The notes below the pieces were generated by a model. The model was not told the origin of the DNA, searched no databases, and was given only the letters and a program-made list of their open reading frames with translations. A program made the translations under genes and the position numbers. A stretch of 29,425 nucleotides of DNA. Origin: a virus. Numbering within the stretch: the first letter of the stretch is position 1; every line of letters begins with the position of its first letter. The stretch covers positions 1 to 29,425 of IMG/VR virus record IMGVR_UViG_3300026478_000644; one strand, 5' to 3'. Shown here in pieces: positions 1 through 5,818 of the stretch.

Positions 1-66
1 ATCGCCTCCAGCAAAGATTGGGCGGTCGGAGCCTACGCTCACAACGGTGTCTGCGTCACGAACTGA
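1..66 (+). CDS. 3' end of an unidentified gene (partial)
   Basis: An open frame runs from the first base to a TGA at 64-66 and encodes 21 residues ending in GVCVTN. The start lies outside the window and the fragment is too short to assign a family. It is called because it is open from the edge, is on the same strand as the following genes, and its stop is placed exactly like the next gene's: the TGA forms the foot of a GC-rich hairpin followed by the same leader. It is probably the preceding gene of the rightward early operon. Confidence 0.5.
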   Translation: MASSKDWAVGAYAHNGVCVTN

Positions 67-118
67 GGGAGCTCCGGCTCCCTCCCCTCTTCCTCAGATA
101 AATGGAGATCAAAATGCG
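64..118 (+). repeat. 55-nt hairpin/RBS cassette, copy 1
   Basis: This is a direct repeat of 348-402, identical at 53 of 55 positions; the two differences are at 95 and 97. Each copy contains a stop codon, a UNCG hairpin, a pyrimidine tract, an A/T-rich spacer, the box ATGGAGATCAAAATGCG with a strong GGAG ribosome-binding site, and the start codon of the next gene. The genes behind the two copies (114-350 and 398-688) show no visible similarity, so only the control segment is duplicated. Confidence 0.85.
65..84 (+). terminator. Hairpin with UNCG-type loop, copy 1
   Basis: GAGGGAGC (65-72) pairs perfectly with GCTCCCTC (77-84) around the loop TCCG, closed by a C-G pair. This is the cUNCGg class of unusually stable RNA tetraloops. 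The stop codon of the upstream gene overlaps the foot of the stem. It is followed by CCCTCTTCCT rather than a clean U-run, so it may be a weak terminator, an RNase barrier or a processing site. An almost identical copy lies at 349-368. Confidence 0.65.
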
Positions 119-350
119 CACCTATCTCGAACACCTCTCCGATGCCCAGCTCGTCGAGCGTCTCGCGAAAATCGAAGTCCTTGGCAGAAAGACTGCCGCG
201 CGCATCGCTGCTGGCGAGCGCAGTCCTGCCGAAACGGTTGGGGTCCGGCATGGCAGGTTCGTAACCGTCTCTGCGCTGGAGCGATCCCTGAACGTGCAGC
301 GCAGCGCATGGAAGCAGACGCGCGAGGAAATGCGCCGCCGCGAATCTTGA
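114..350 (+). CDS. Small unknown early protein (78 aa)
   Basis: A 78-aa protein of no recognised family. The start at 114 (MRTYLEHLSD) is chosen because GGAG at 104-107 lies 6 nt upstream; an in-frame ATG at 102 would place that site inside the coding region. The N-terminal half looks helical (LSDAQLVERLAKIEVL). The middle carries KTAARIAAGERSPAE and a short strand-like stretch, and the C-terminus is strongly basic (KQTREEMRRRES). A small nucleic-acid-binding or inhibitor protein is possible, but that is only inferred from charge. It sits between the two copies of the hairpin/RBS cassette, and its TGA overlaps the second hairpin. Confidence 0.75.
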   Translation: MRTYLEHLSDAQLVERLAKIEVLGRKTAARIAAGERSPAETVGVRHGRFVTVSALERSLNVQRSAWKQTREEMRRRES

Positions 351-402
351 GGGAGCTCCGGCTCCCTCCCCTCTTCCTAAAATAAATGGAGATCAAAATG
401 CG
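348..402 (+). repeat. 55-nt hairpin/RBS cassette, copy 2
   Basis: Second copy of the cassette at 64-118. The hairpin GAGGGAGC/GCTCCCTC with loop TCCG occupies 349-368, starting within the TGA of the upstream gene. GGAG at 388-391 and the ATG at 398 follow at the same spacing as in copy 1. The very close identity in a non-coding stretch suggests recent duplication, conversion between copies, or selection on the RNA. Confidence 0.85.
349..368 (+). terminator. Hairpin with UNCG-type loop, copy 2
   Basis: A perfect 8-bp stem (349-356 with 361-368) closes a TCCG loop and is followed by CCCTCTTCCT. As in copy 1, no strong U-tract follows, so transcription may continue through it into the gene at 398. 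An RNA-stability or processing role is as likely as termination. Confidence 0.65.
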
Positions 403-688
403 TTACTATTACTACGACAGAGCAGAGCCCAAACTGCACCCGACGTCATATCTGGTCGAGGAAATGGAACTGTACAACTATCCGAGCGTGATGGTTATGT
501 CCGCAGAGCTCCACATCGAAATTGACAGCACGAATGATTGGTATGTCGATTTCATCACAATCAACGGAGCTGACGGAGAAGTCGAGCGTCTCCCTGAAGG
601 GCACTGGTTGGAGGCGAGCATCAGGCAGACGATCTCTCGCGACAGAAAATTGCAGCAGAGCATCTATGATGCTTGCGTGGAGGAATGA
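398..688 (+). CDS. Small unknown early protein (96 aa)
   Basis: A 96-aa protein of no recognised family. The start at 398 (MRYYYYDRAE) is set by GGAG at 388-391; an in-frame ATG at 386 is part of the repeated initiation box and is not preferred. The N-terminus has four consecutive tyrosines. The central part alternates hydrophobic and polar residues (SAELHIEIDSTNDWYVDFIT), suggesting beta strands, and the C-terminal third looks helical (LEASIRQTISRDRKLQQSIY). The composition is acidic with no membrane segment or signal peptide. Its stop overlaps an ATG at 685, and the next gene probably starts at 691, giving tight coupling. Confidence 0.75.
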   Translation: MRYYYYDRAEPKLHPTSYLVEEMELYNYPSVMVMSAELHIEIDSTNDWYVDFITINGADGEVERLPEGHWLEASIRQTISRDRKLQQSIYDACVEE

Positions 689-690
689 AG

Positions 691-894
691 ATGAAGAACC
701 CGATCGAAATAGAGCAGATAGAAAAAGATTTCTATCGTGTGACATATTTCAGCAGCGAAGCAGGGTGGATCAACAAGACACGACTGCAGCAAAACGACCG
801 AATTGCATACAGAGCAATGACAGTGCACGGTAAAATCCAATATTTCCCTTCGCTCGACTCTGCCAAACTCTTCATCGTGGAGAACTACCACTAA
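691..894 (+). CDS. Small unknown early protein (67 aa)
   Basis: A 67-aa protein (MKNPIEIEQI...) without a recognised family. GGAGGA at 679-684 sits 6 nt before the ATG at 691, which makes this start better than the ATG at 685 (adjacent to the site) or a TTG at 673. The sequence reads as a small alpha/beta fold with charged, strand-like segments (FYRVTYFSSEAGW) and a C-terminal stretch SAKLFIVENYH. Its TAA overlaps the start of the DenV-like gene (TAATG at 892-896), so translation of the two is probably coupled. No function can be inferred beyond early-operon membership. Confidence 0.7.
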   Translation: MKNPIEIEQIEKDFYRVTYFSSEAGWINKTRLQQNDRIAYRAMTVHGKIQYFPSLDSAKLFIVENYH

Positions 895-1313
895 TGACTC
901 GCATCAACTGCATCCCGCCCCAAGAGCTGCACGACAAGCATCTCGCTGCAGAATACTACGAGCTGCCTCGTGTTTTCGGGTTGGTGCGCAAAGCTCTCGA
1001 GAAAGGCGTCGATCCCAAAAGGGTCGATGCTCCTGAACAATACACCCTCGGCAACGGCCATGTTAAGTTCTTCTATACGAGACTGGGATACTGCCTGAAA
1101 AGACAGGCACAGCTCGTCGCAGAGTTGCAGCGTCGCAAACGCAAACCGAATCTGACAGAGCTTCAGGGTCTCGCTGTGGGAATACCGGAGGAGCTTTTCG
1201 GGGACTGGGAGCCCGACGAGGAAGCTATGATGATCAATCGTCAACGATTGGAGGAAAGACTGGCGGAAATGAGCAAAAAACAAAAAAGACCTGTGCCGAG
1301 CATTCATGACTGA
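894..1313 (+). CDS. denV: Pyrimidine-dimer DNA glycosylase / AP lyase (T4 endonuclease V family)
   Basis: This 139-aa protein matches T4 endonuclease V (138 aa) along its length as I remember that sequence. It opens MTRIN, continues with HLAAEYYELPRVFG at residues 16-29, has GHVKFFYTRL in the middle, and ends in a helical stretch with an IPEELFGDW segment. The catalytic residues are present: Thr2, whose freed alpha-amine attacks the sugar after Met removal, and Glu23; Arg3, His16 and Arg26 are also kept. T4 Arg22 is Tyr here. The family cuts the N-glycosidic bond of UV-induced cyclobutane dimers and then nicks the backbone. This phage would gain host-independent UV repair, which fits sunlit water. 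The start overlaps the previous stop (TAATG). Confidence 0.93.
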   Translation: MTRINCIPPQELHDKHLAAEYYELPRVFGLVRKALEKGVDPKRVDAPEQYTLGNGHVKFFYTRLGYCLKRQAQLVAELQRRKRKPNLTELQGLAVGIPEELFGDWEPDEEAMMINRQRLEERLAEMSKKQKRPVPSIHD

Positions 1314-1343
1314 ACAATTCTGTTTCCAATTGTGGCGGAACAG
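1314..1343 (+). promoter_or_regulatory. Two mutually exclusive stem-loops in an intergenic leader
   Basis: ACAATT (1314-1319) can pair with AATTGT (1328-1333), while CTGTTTCC (1320-1327) can pair with GGAACAG (1337-1343) with one bulged T. The left arm of the second lies in the loop of the first, so they would form either a pseudoknot or alternatives. They sit just after the denV stop and about 30 nt before the next start. An attenuation-like role is speculative. Confidence 0.3.
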
Positions 1344-1375
1344 AGTTTAATCAGAACTGTAGATAGGAGATGAAA

Positions 1376-1915
1376 ATGAGGACGTTTGCTTTCGATTTCG
1401 AACGCTCTAAAGAGATCCTTGCGTTCCCGACAAAGAGGGATGCATTGAACAATGGCAATGGGTTCCTGATCGTCCAGGAGCCAGCGGACATTGCCAAGTC
1501 GACGATACCTCTGGACAACCTCGTCCAGTTCTACAACGCACACAACACCACAAACCCGATCAAGAGTTTCCGCGACCGTAAAACGGCTGCGGACAGGCTG
1601 TTGGCTCTTGCTGAGGCCAAAGCCAAAATTATTAAGTCAGCAGAACAGGAGAATGAAATGCAGAATGCAGCTATTAAAAAGGAACCCAACACCGAAACTC
1701 GCAAGGGCCGGACATCTTCGTTCAAAGGAAAGGTGATCCGCATTGCACCCAGCATTACGACCAACCCCCGCAGGGAAGGCACCCACGGCCACAAATCTAT
1801 GGATATCATTATGAAGTCCAAGACTGGGGTGACTTACGAAGAATTCATCCGCCAAGGCGGTCGCCGGCAGGATCTGGCTTGGGACCTCGCCCATGGGAAT
1901 GTAACGATCGGCTGA
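1376..1915 (+). CDS. Unknown two-part early protein (179 aa)
   Basis: The start at 1376 is chosen because GGAGATG at 1366-1372 gives proper spacing; the ATG at 1370 overlaps the site. The N-terminal part (about 1-85) has a segment LDNLVQFYNAHN followed by PIKSFRDRKTAADRLLALAE. I have seen this pattern at the start of small alphaproteobacterial and phage unknown proteins. A lysine-rich linker with Asn and Glu runs about 95-125. The C-terminal part contains YEEFIRQGGRRQDLAWDLAHG (shown here with key residues Y, GGRR, DLAWD), which looks like a small helical DNA-binding-like unit in the same kind of proteins. No function is established. It is followed directly by a strong terminator. Confidence 0.75.
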   Translation: MRTFAFDFERSKEILAFPTKRDALNNGNGFLIVQEPADIAKSTIPLDNLVQFYNAHNTTNPIKSFRDRKTAADRLLALAEAKAKIIKSAEQENEMQNAAIKKEPNTETRKGRTSSFKGKVIRIAPSITTNPRREGTHGHKSMDIIMKSKTGVTYEEFIRQGGRRQDLAWDLAHGNVTIG

Positions 1916-1926
1916 ATCTTAACCAT

Positions 1927-1979
1927 AGATGGGGTCGAAAATATTTTGGCCCCATCTCAATTTTCTTGTTTTCTTTTTT
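1927..1979 (+). terminator. Rho-independent terminator
   Basis: AGATGGGGTC (1927-1936) pairs with GGCCCCATCT (1948-1957), with one T-G wobble. The loop contains AAAATATTTT, which can extend the helix. T-rich stretches follow (1961-1979). It lies 12 nt after the TGA at 1913-1915 and ends the first early transcription unit. Confidence 0.85.
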
Positions 1980-1991
1980 CTCGTTCTGGCG

Positions 1992-2030
1992 TTTAATACT
2001 TTTACCGGCCGATTCGCCGGGTAGATGGAG
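1992..2030 (+). promoter_or_regulatory. Possible promoter and structured leader before the 89-aa protein / DUF932 pair
   Basis: Placed between a strong terminator and a gene start, this stretch should contain the promoter of the next unit. TTTAATACT (1992-2000) is a possible -10 element; no convincing -35 is visible in the T-rich sequence upstream. A 5-bp hairpin CCGGC/GCCGG (2005-2009 with 2016-2020) follows, with a GATTC motif in its loop, then the GGAG ribosome-binding site at 2027-2030. The motif GANTC is the CcrM methylation site used by GcrA in Alphaproteobacteria, but it occurs often by chance. Confidence 0.3.
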
Positions 2031-2038
2031 ATCCTAGA

Positions 2039-2308
2039 ATGAAAGCTCGTCGCCCCACCCTCCTCGCTGTTTCGCGCTCTGCCTTCCCGGCCGAGATCGT
2101 CAACGACCCGTCAAAGCGGGGGCAGCTCGCTGCCAAGAAGGTGATCTTCGGCGAGCTCTCGCGCTACGCAGTTGCGCCGATCCACACTCGGTTCGGCGAC
2201 ATTGTGTGGTTTGTTTGGGACGCTGAATCCAACCTCGAAGACGTGCATATGGCTGACGTCATCCGTCAGGAATCAACCTTCGAAAAAGCTGTCGAAGGAC
2301 TTTGGTGA
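2039..2308 (+). CDS. Small unknown protein (89 aa) upstream of the DUF932 gene
   Basis: An 89-aa protein starting MKARRPTLLA, with GGAG at 2027-2030 setting the start. It has a basic N-terminus and a central segment GDIVWFVWDAESN with two tryptophans, suggesting a compact beta or alpha/beta domain. The C-terminus is more acidic. No membrane segment, signal peptide or known motif is visible. It shares a transcription unit with the DUF932-family gene 14 nt downstream, so a related role is plausible but unproven. The start codon is also overlapped by a five-codon reading frame beginning at 2025. Confidence 0.8.
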   Translation: MKARRPTLLAVSRSAFPAEIVNDPSKRGQLAAKKVIFGELSRYAVAPIHTRFGDIVWFVWDAESNLEDVHMADVIRQESTFEKAVEGLW

Positions 2309-2322
2309 AAAGGAGATCTAAA

Positions 2323-3279
2323 ATGGCACACGAAGTTGAAACCATGGCTTTCGCTAACGAAGTCCCTTGGCACGGTCTGGGCAACCGGATCGACTCCTCA
2401 GCCACCGTCGACGAGATGATCGTCGCTGCTGGTCTTGATTGGGAGGTCGAGCTCCGCCCGATCTACGCCGAGGCACCCAACGGCGAAATGATCAAGCTCC
2501 CGGTTCGTCGGGCTCTGATGCGCACCAGCGACAACAAGGTGATGACCATCACCGGCGATCTGTGGAAGCCTCTGCAGAACCGCGACGCTATGGAGTTCTT
2601 CCGGGAGTACACCGAGATCGGTGGCGCAAAGCTCGAGACTGCTGGCTCGCTGCGGGGTGGCAAGGTGATCTGGGCTCTTGCCTCGATCAACGAAGGGTTC
2701 ACCATTAACCGTAAGGACCATGTCAAAGGCTACATCCTGCTGATCTCGCCCCACGAGGTTGGCAAAGCAATCTCGGTCCGCACAACGACAGTGCGCGTGG
2801 TTTGCGCCAACACCATGGCGATGGCTATTCAGGGACAGGCCCAATATAGCCAGAACCACCTCTCGGTGTTCGATGCGGCCCGCGCCAAGGAGACCATCGG
2901 CCTCGCTCGGGAGCAGATCCATCAGGCGCACCTCGATGCCAAGCTGCTCGATCAGCTCAAGATGAGCGAGTTCGACACTGTGCGGTTCCTCTCTAAGTTC
3001 TTCGCCCCGACACCTGAAGGGCAGAAAGAGGAGAGCCATATCGAGATGCTCCTGAACGACCCGACCTACCGCCCCAAACACCTCGACCAAGTTCTCAACT
3101 CGGTCAACAACGCTCCCGGAGCGGTCCCGGGCAATGCGTGGGGCATCCTCAACGGTGTAACCCACTGGGTTGACCACGTTGCAGGGACCAAGGGCGACGC
3201 TCGACTCTTCAACGCATGGCTCGGCGAACGTTCGCGCCTGAAGGTCGAGGTTCGTGACTCTCTCCTGGAAATGGTCTGA
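2323..3279 (+). CDS. DUF932 / TIGR03299 phage- and plasmid-type protein
   Basis: A 318-aa protein with the features I associate with the DUF932 family: an N-terminal MAHEVETMAF followed by the signature VPWHGLG at about 14-20, then a mixed alpha/beta core. The C-terminal half includes a helical segment and a WGILNGVTHWVDH motif near the end. Length fits the family. The start at 2323 is preferred because GGAGATC at 2312-2318 lies just upstream; an in-frame GTG at 2302 lies inside the preceding gene. The biochemical role of DUF932 proteins is not established; they recur in phages and plasmids, often near replication or recombination genes. Codons are strongly biased to GC-rich forms, suggesting high expression. 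A GC-rich hairpin follows the stop. Confidence 0.88.
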   Translation: MAHEVETMAFANEVPWHGLGNRIDSSATVDEMIVAAGLDWEVELRPIYAEAPNGEMIKLPVRRALMRTSDNKVMTITGDLWKPLQNRDAMEFFREYTEIGGAKLETAGSLRGGKVIWALASINEGFTINRKDHVKGYILLISPHEVGKAISVRTTTVRVVCANTMAMAIQGQAQYSQNHLSVFDAARAKETIGLAREQIHQAHLDAKLLDQLKMSEFDTVRFLSKFFAPTPEGQKEESHIEMLLNDPTYRPKHLDQVLNSVNNAPGAVPGNAWGILNGVTHWVDHVAGTKGDARLFNAWLGERSRLKVEVRDSLLEMV

Positions 3280-3296
3280 GTTTCAATGCAAATGCC

Positions 3297-3320
3297 GGGG
3301 GAGGGAGCTTTCCTTCCCCC
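3297..3320 (+). terminator. GC-rich hairpin after the DUF932 gene
   Basis: GGGGGAGGGA (3297-3306) pairs with TCCTTCCCCC (3311-3320) over ten base pairs including one G-T wobble, with loop GCTT. It begins 17 nt after the stop. There is no U-run behind it (ACCACAACACC), so it may be a Rho-assisted stop, an attenuator or a 3'-end stabiliser rather than a classical terminator. Confidence 0.6.
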
Positions 3321-3411
3321 ACCACAACACCATTTTCCATTTCCATTCCTCTCCTGAATTCCACTCACTCTAGAGGAAAATAGAAGAAAGAAAGTAATAG
3401 AAGAAGAGTAA

Positions 3412-5136
3412 GTGAAATCGGTCCATGGACTGGAAATGGAAAATGCTGCGGGGGCAAAAATGAACGTCAAGATTGAAGGAAAAAGGGTCAGAACGACCTC
3501 CGAATACGATGCTCGGATTCTCAGAGCTCTGAACAGGCTTGAGGGAATGAAACGATGGGGCGCCAATAGGTCGTTCTCGTTCGATAACTCGCCTTATAAT
3601 CTCGAAGTCTGGCGATCCGTTTTCCCCGACTGTTTGGTCGAGGAGGAAGACCCTGATGCAGCCGCAGGAATGGTCGCTGATGGACTTTTCGACATAGGGG
3701 ATAGCCGCCCTACATTCCAATTCAAAACATCGCCCCGCGACCACCAAAAACAGGCTCTTGAGAAACTGCAGAATCTGGACTCTTTCGGCCTGTTCATGGA
3801 TGTCGGGACAGGCAAGAGTTGGACCGCAATTGCATTCATGGGTCAGCGCTGGTGCAGGGGTCAATCTGATCATGTGCTGCTCGTGGCCAAAAATGGCGTT
3901 CACCGCCAATGGGTGGCTGAGCAGATCCCAGAACACATGAGCGAATCAGTGCGCTGGACTGCTTGGGTCTATGGAAAGACCAAAAGAGCCGAGCGAGATT
4001 TTGAAGAGATGATGGCATTTGATGGCCTGAAGATAATGGCCATCAACATCGATGCGATAGTGACTCCAGGTGGCGAAAGCAAGATCTTGGCGTTCTTGAA
4101 ACAGGCCAAAGGTCGCGCAACGATGATCATAGACGAGTCGCAAGACATCAAGAACATGTCCGCGAGCCGCACCAAGGCTGCCATCAAATTCGGGTCTTTG
4201 TGTCGCTACAGGATGATCATGACTGGCACCCCAATTGCCAAGAACGTGATCGACCTTTTCAGCCAGTTCAAATTCCTGGACGAGCGGATCCTCGGGTTCC
4301 GTTACATAACTGCCTTCAGGAATCAATTCTGCGTTATGCGGGACACCCCATTCGGAAAGATCATCGCTGGCTCAAAGAACATCGAGGAGTTGTACAAAAA
4401 GATTGACCCTTGCATTTTCCGAATCACCAGCGAGGAAGCTCTAGACCTGCCACCGAAAGTCTATGTGCGGAGAGAGTTTGCTCTTTCCGACGCACAGCTG
4501 AAGGTGATGAAAGAGCTGCGACAGCAATTCTTCGCAGAGGTTGGCAAAGGCGAGATATCTTCCGTAACTACCGCTGCGACACTTTTGACTCGCATGCAGC
4601 AGATCAGTTGCGGGTTCCTGCCGACAGACGACAACAAAATAATCAAGTTCCCAAATCCCAGAATGGAAGAGCTCAAATCGATCATCGAGCAACGCACAGG
4701 CAAAATCATTGTTTGGTGCAGGTTTAACCAAGACATTGAGTCTGTGATGAAAGAGCTCGGCCAAGAGGCGGTCGACTATTACGGCAGGACGCCAGAAAGT
4801 CAGCGCAAGAAGAATCTCGAGTTGTTCATGGACAAGGAATCTGGCATACGTTTCCTCGTGGCGTCGCCAGAAGCTGCAGGCACAGGTCTTAATCTTCAGG
4901 GTTTGTGCAACACGAATATTTACTATTCAAACAGCTTCAATGCTCTCGCCCGCTGGCAGAGCGAGGGCCGAACATGGCGTGACGGGACAAAAGGAACTGT
5001 CACCTATTTCGATCTCGTCGCACAGAAATCGCCTGACAAAAAGATCCTCGCAAATCTGCGTGACAAAAAGAGCGTCTCTGACATGACGCTCGATGACTAC
5101 CGCAAGCTGTTCGCTCTTGAGGAAGATGAGCTATGA
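3412..5136 (+). CDS. SNF2/Rad54-type DNA helicase-translocase with HARP-like N-terminus
   Basis: A superfamily-2 helicase of 574 aa from the GTG at 3412. Motifs are in order: Q-like segment SPRDHQKQAL (107-116), Walker A GTGKS (132-136), DESQ as motif II (241-244), TGTP as motif III (271-274), and in the C-terminal lobe GTGLNLQ then QSEGRTWRDG as motif VI (516-525). Residues about 18-72 (VKIEG..., YDARILRAL, MKRW, FSF) resemble the HARP-like domain of SMARCAL1-type annealing helicases. Such proteins move on double-stranded DNA and act in replication or recombination. The start is uncertain: ATGs at 3436 and 3460 are alternatives, and 3460 fits the domain boundary best (558 aa). Its last bases overlap the winged-helix gene (ATGA). 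Confidence 0.9.
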   Translation: MKSVHGLEMENAAGAKMNVKIEGKRVRTTSEYDARILRALNRLEGMKRWGANRSFSFDNSPYNLEVWRSVFPDCLVEEEDPDAAAGMVADGLFDIGDSRPTFQFKTSPRDHQKQALEKLQNLDSFGLFMDVGTGKSWTAIAFMGQRWCRGQSDHVLLVAKNGVHRQWVAEQIPEHMSESVRWTAWVYGKTKRAERDFEEMMAFDGLKIMAINIDAIVTPGGESKILAFLKQAKGRATMIIDESQDIKNMSASRTKAAIKFGSLCRYRMIMTGTPIAKNVIDLFSQFKFLDERILGFRYITAFRNQFCVMRDTPFGKIIAGSKNIEELYKKIDPCIFRITSEEALDLPPKVYVRREFALSDAQLKVMKELRQQFFAEVGKGEISSVTTAATLLTRMQQISCGFLPTDDNKIIKFPNPRMEELKSIIEQRTGKIIVWCRFNQDIESVMKELGQEAVDYYGRTPESQRKKNLELFMDKESGIRFLVASPEAAGTGLNLQGLCNTNIYYSNSFNALARWQSEGRTWRDGTKGTVTYFDLVAQKSPDKKILANLRDKKSVSDMTLDDYRKLFALEEDEL

Positions 5137-5387
5137 AACTAACACCAAGAGAAAAACAATTGCTCGAGTTCTTCAAGATGCATGCGGGCAAGACGGTAGA
5201 TTTCCAAACTGTGAAAAGCCAGTTCGTTGGACCTGAGACGCGCAGCTACCACAACTCTTTGATGTGCTCGGTGCGCAGGCTGCGGATAAAACTCAGCGAC
5301 AAAGGCACCATCCTGAATAGGGTCACCAACGTCGGTCGCGGAAACAAGGCTGTGTTCTTCATTGACGAAAGAATACTTAAAATATAA
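5133..5387 (+). CDS. Stand-alone winged-helix DNA-binding protein (84 aa)
   Basis: The sequence opens KLTPREKQLLEFFKMHAGK and continues to SLMCSVRRLRIKL, the pattern of the OmpR/PhoB-type effector winged helix. In that fold a first helix follows LTPREKQLL, and the recognition helix ends in an N/S-x-x-x-x-x-x-RRLRxKL stretch. There is no receiver domain, so it would not be a response regulator. The C-terminus GNKAVFFIDE can form the wing. The ATG overlaps the helicase stop (ATGA at 5133-5136), so the two are translationally coupled. It could recruit the helicase to DNA, or regulate transcription alone; neither is shown by the sequence. Confidence 0.75.
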   Translation: MKLTPREKQLLEFFKMHAGKTVDFQTVKSQFVGPETRSYHNSLMCSVRRLRIKLSDKGTILNRVTNVGRGNKAVFFIDERILKI

Positions 5388-5451
5388 AAATCAGCTTTTC
5401 AGCATGCCTGTTTTGGAAGAAAATCCAAGCCAGATGCAGATGGAGAAAAAG

Positions 5452-5817
5452 ATGCGAAGATTCAGGAAAGTTTACGTCCCGCACGTCAACTTTCGATTTA
5501 GCCCCTCGTCATTGCTAGAAATAGCAGACGAGATCGTTTATGTTTGCGAGACGCCAATGTTCGACGACATGGTCGATGAGCGTTTTGCAGACAGGTTCGA
5601 ATCAAAGATTGTCGAGCAGCTCGAGAGTTTTGACAGCACCGCAGATGCGATCGCATTCTACGGTGACGCTATCATCTTTGCGATGATGGCTGCTTATCTC
5701 TCTGAGAAGCACGACTCGTTCTTCGTTGCACGGTTCTCAACAAAGCGCAACGAATATGTTGTTAGGCGTATCGGATTCGATATGTTTGACAAACAACTGG
5801 CAGAAGAAAGGACATAA
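5452..5817 (+). CDS. Unknown early protein (121 aa)
   Basis: The start at 5452 (MRRFRKVYVP) is set by GGAG at 5442-5445. Earlier in-frame starts (TTG 5362, ATGs 5404, 5434 and 5440) lack a ribosome-binding site, and the first overlaps the previous gene. The protein has a basic N-terminus and a middle rich in acidic residues (CETPMFDDMVDERFADRFESK). A hydrophobic stretch AIIFAMMAAYLSE at about 83-95 may be a buried helix or a weak membrane segment. No family is recognised. It lies in the early operon between the winged-helix gene and a coiled-coil-like protein. Confidence 0.7.
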   Translation: MRRFRKVYVPHVNFRFSPSSLLEIADEIVYVCETPMFDDMVDERFADRFESKIVEQLESFDSTADAIAFYGDAIIFAMMAAYLSEKHDSFFVARFSTKRNEYVVRRIGFDMFDKQLAEERT

Positions 5818-5818
5818 G

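Noticed and set aside
102-113. In-frame ATG at 102 (and at 386) as gene starts
   Set aside because: Using them would put the strong GGAG ribosome-binding site inside the coding sequence; starts at 114 and 398 are correctly spaced.
2398-3177. Open frame of 259 codons on the minus strand opposite the DUF932 gene
   Set aside because: It mirrors the GC-rich codon use of a clear DUF932 protein and would sit alone against an early operon.
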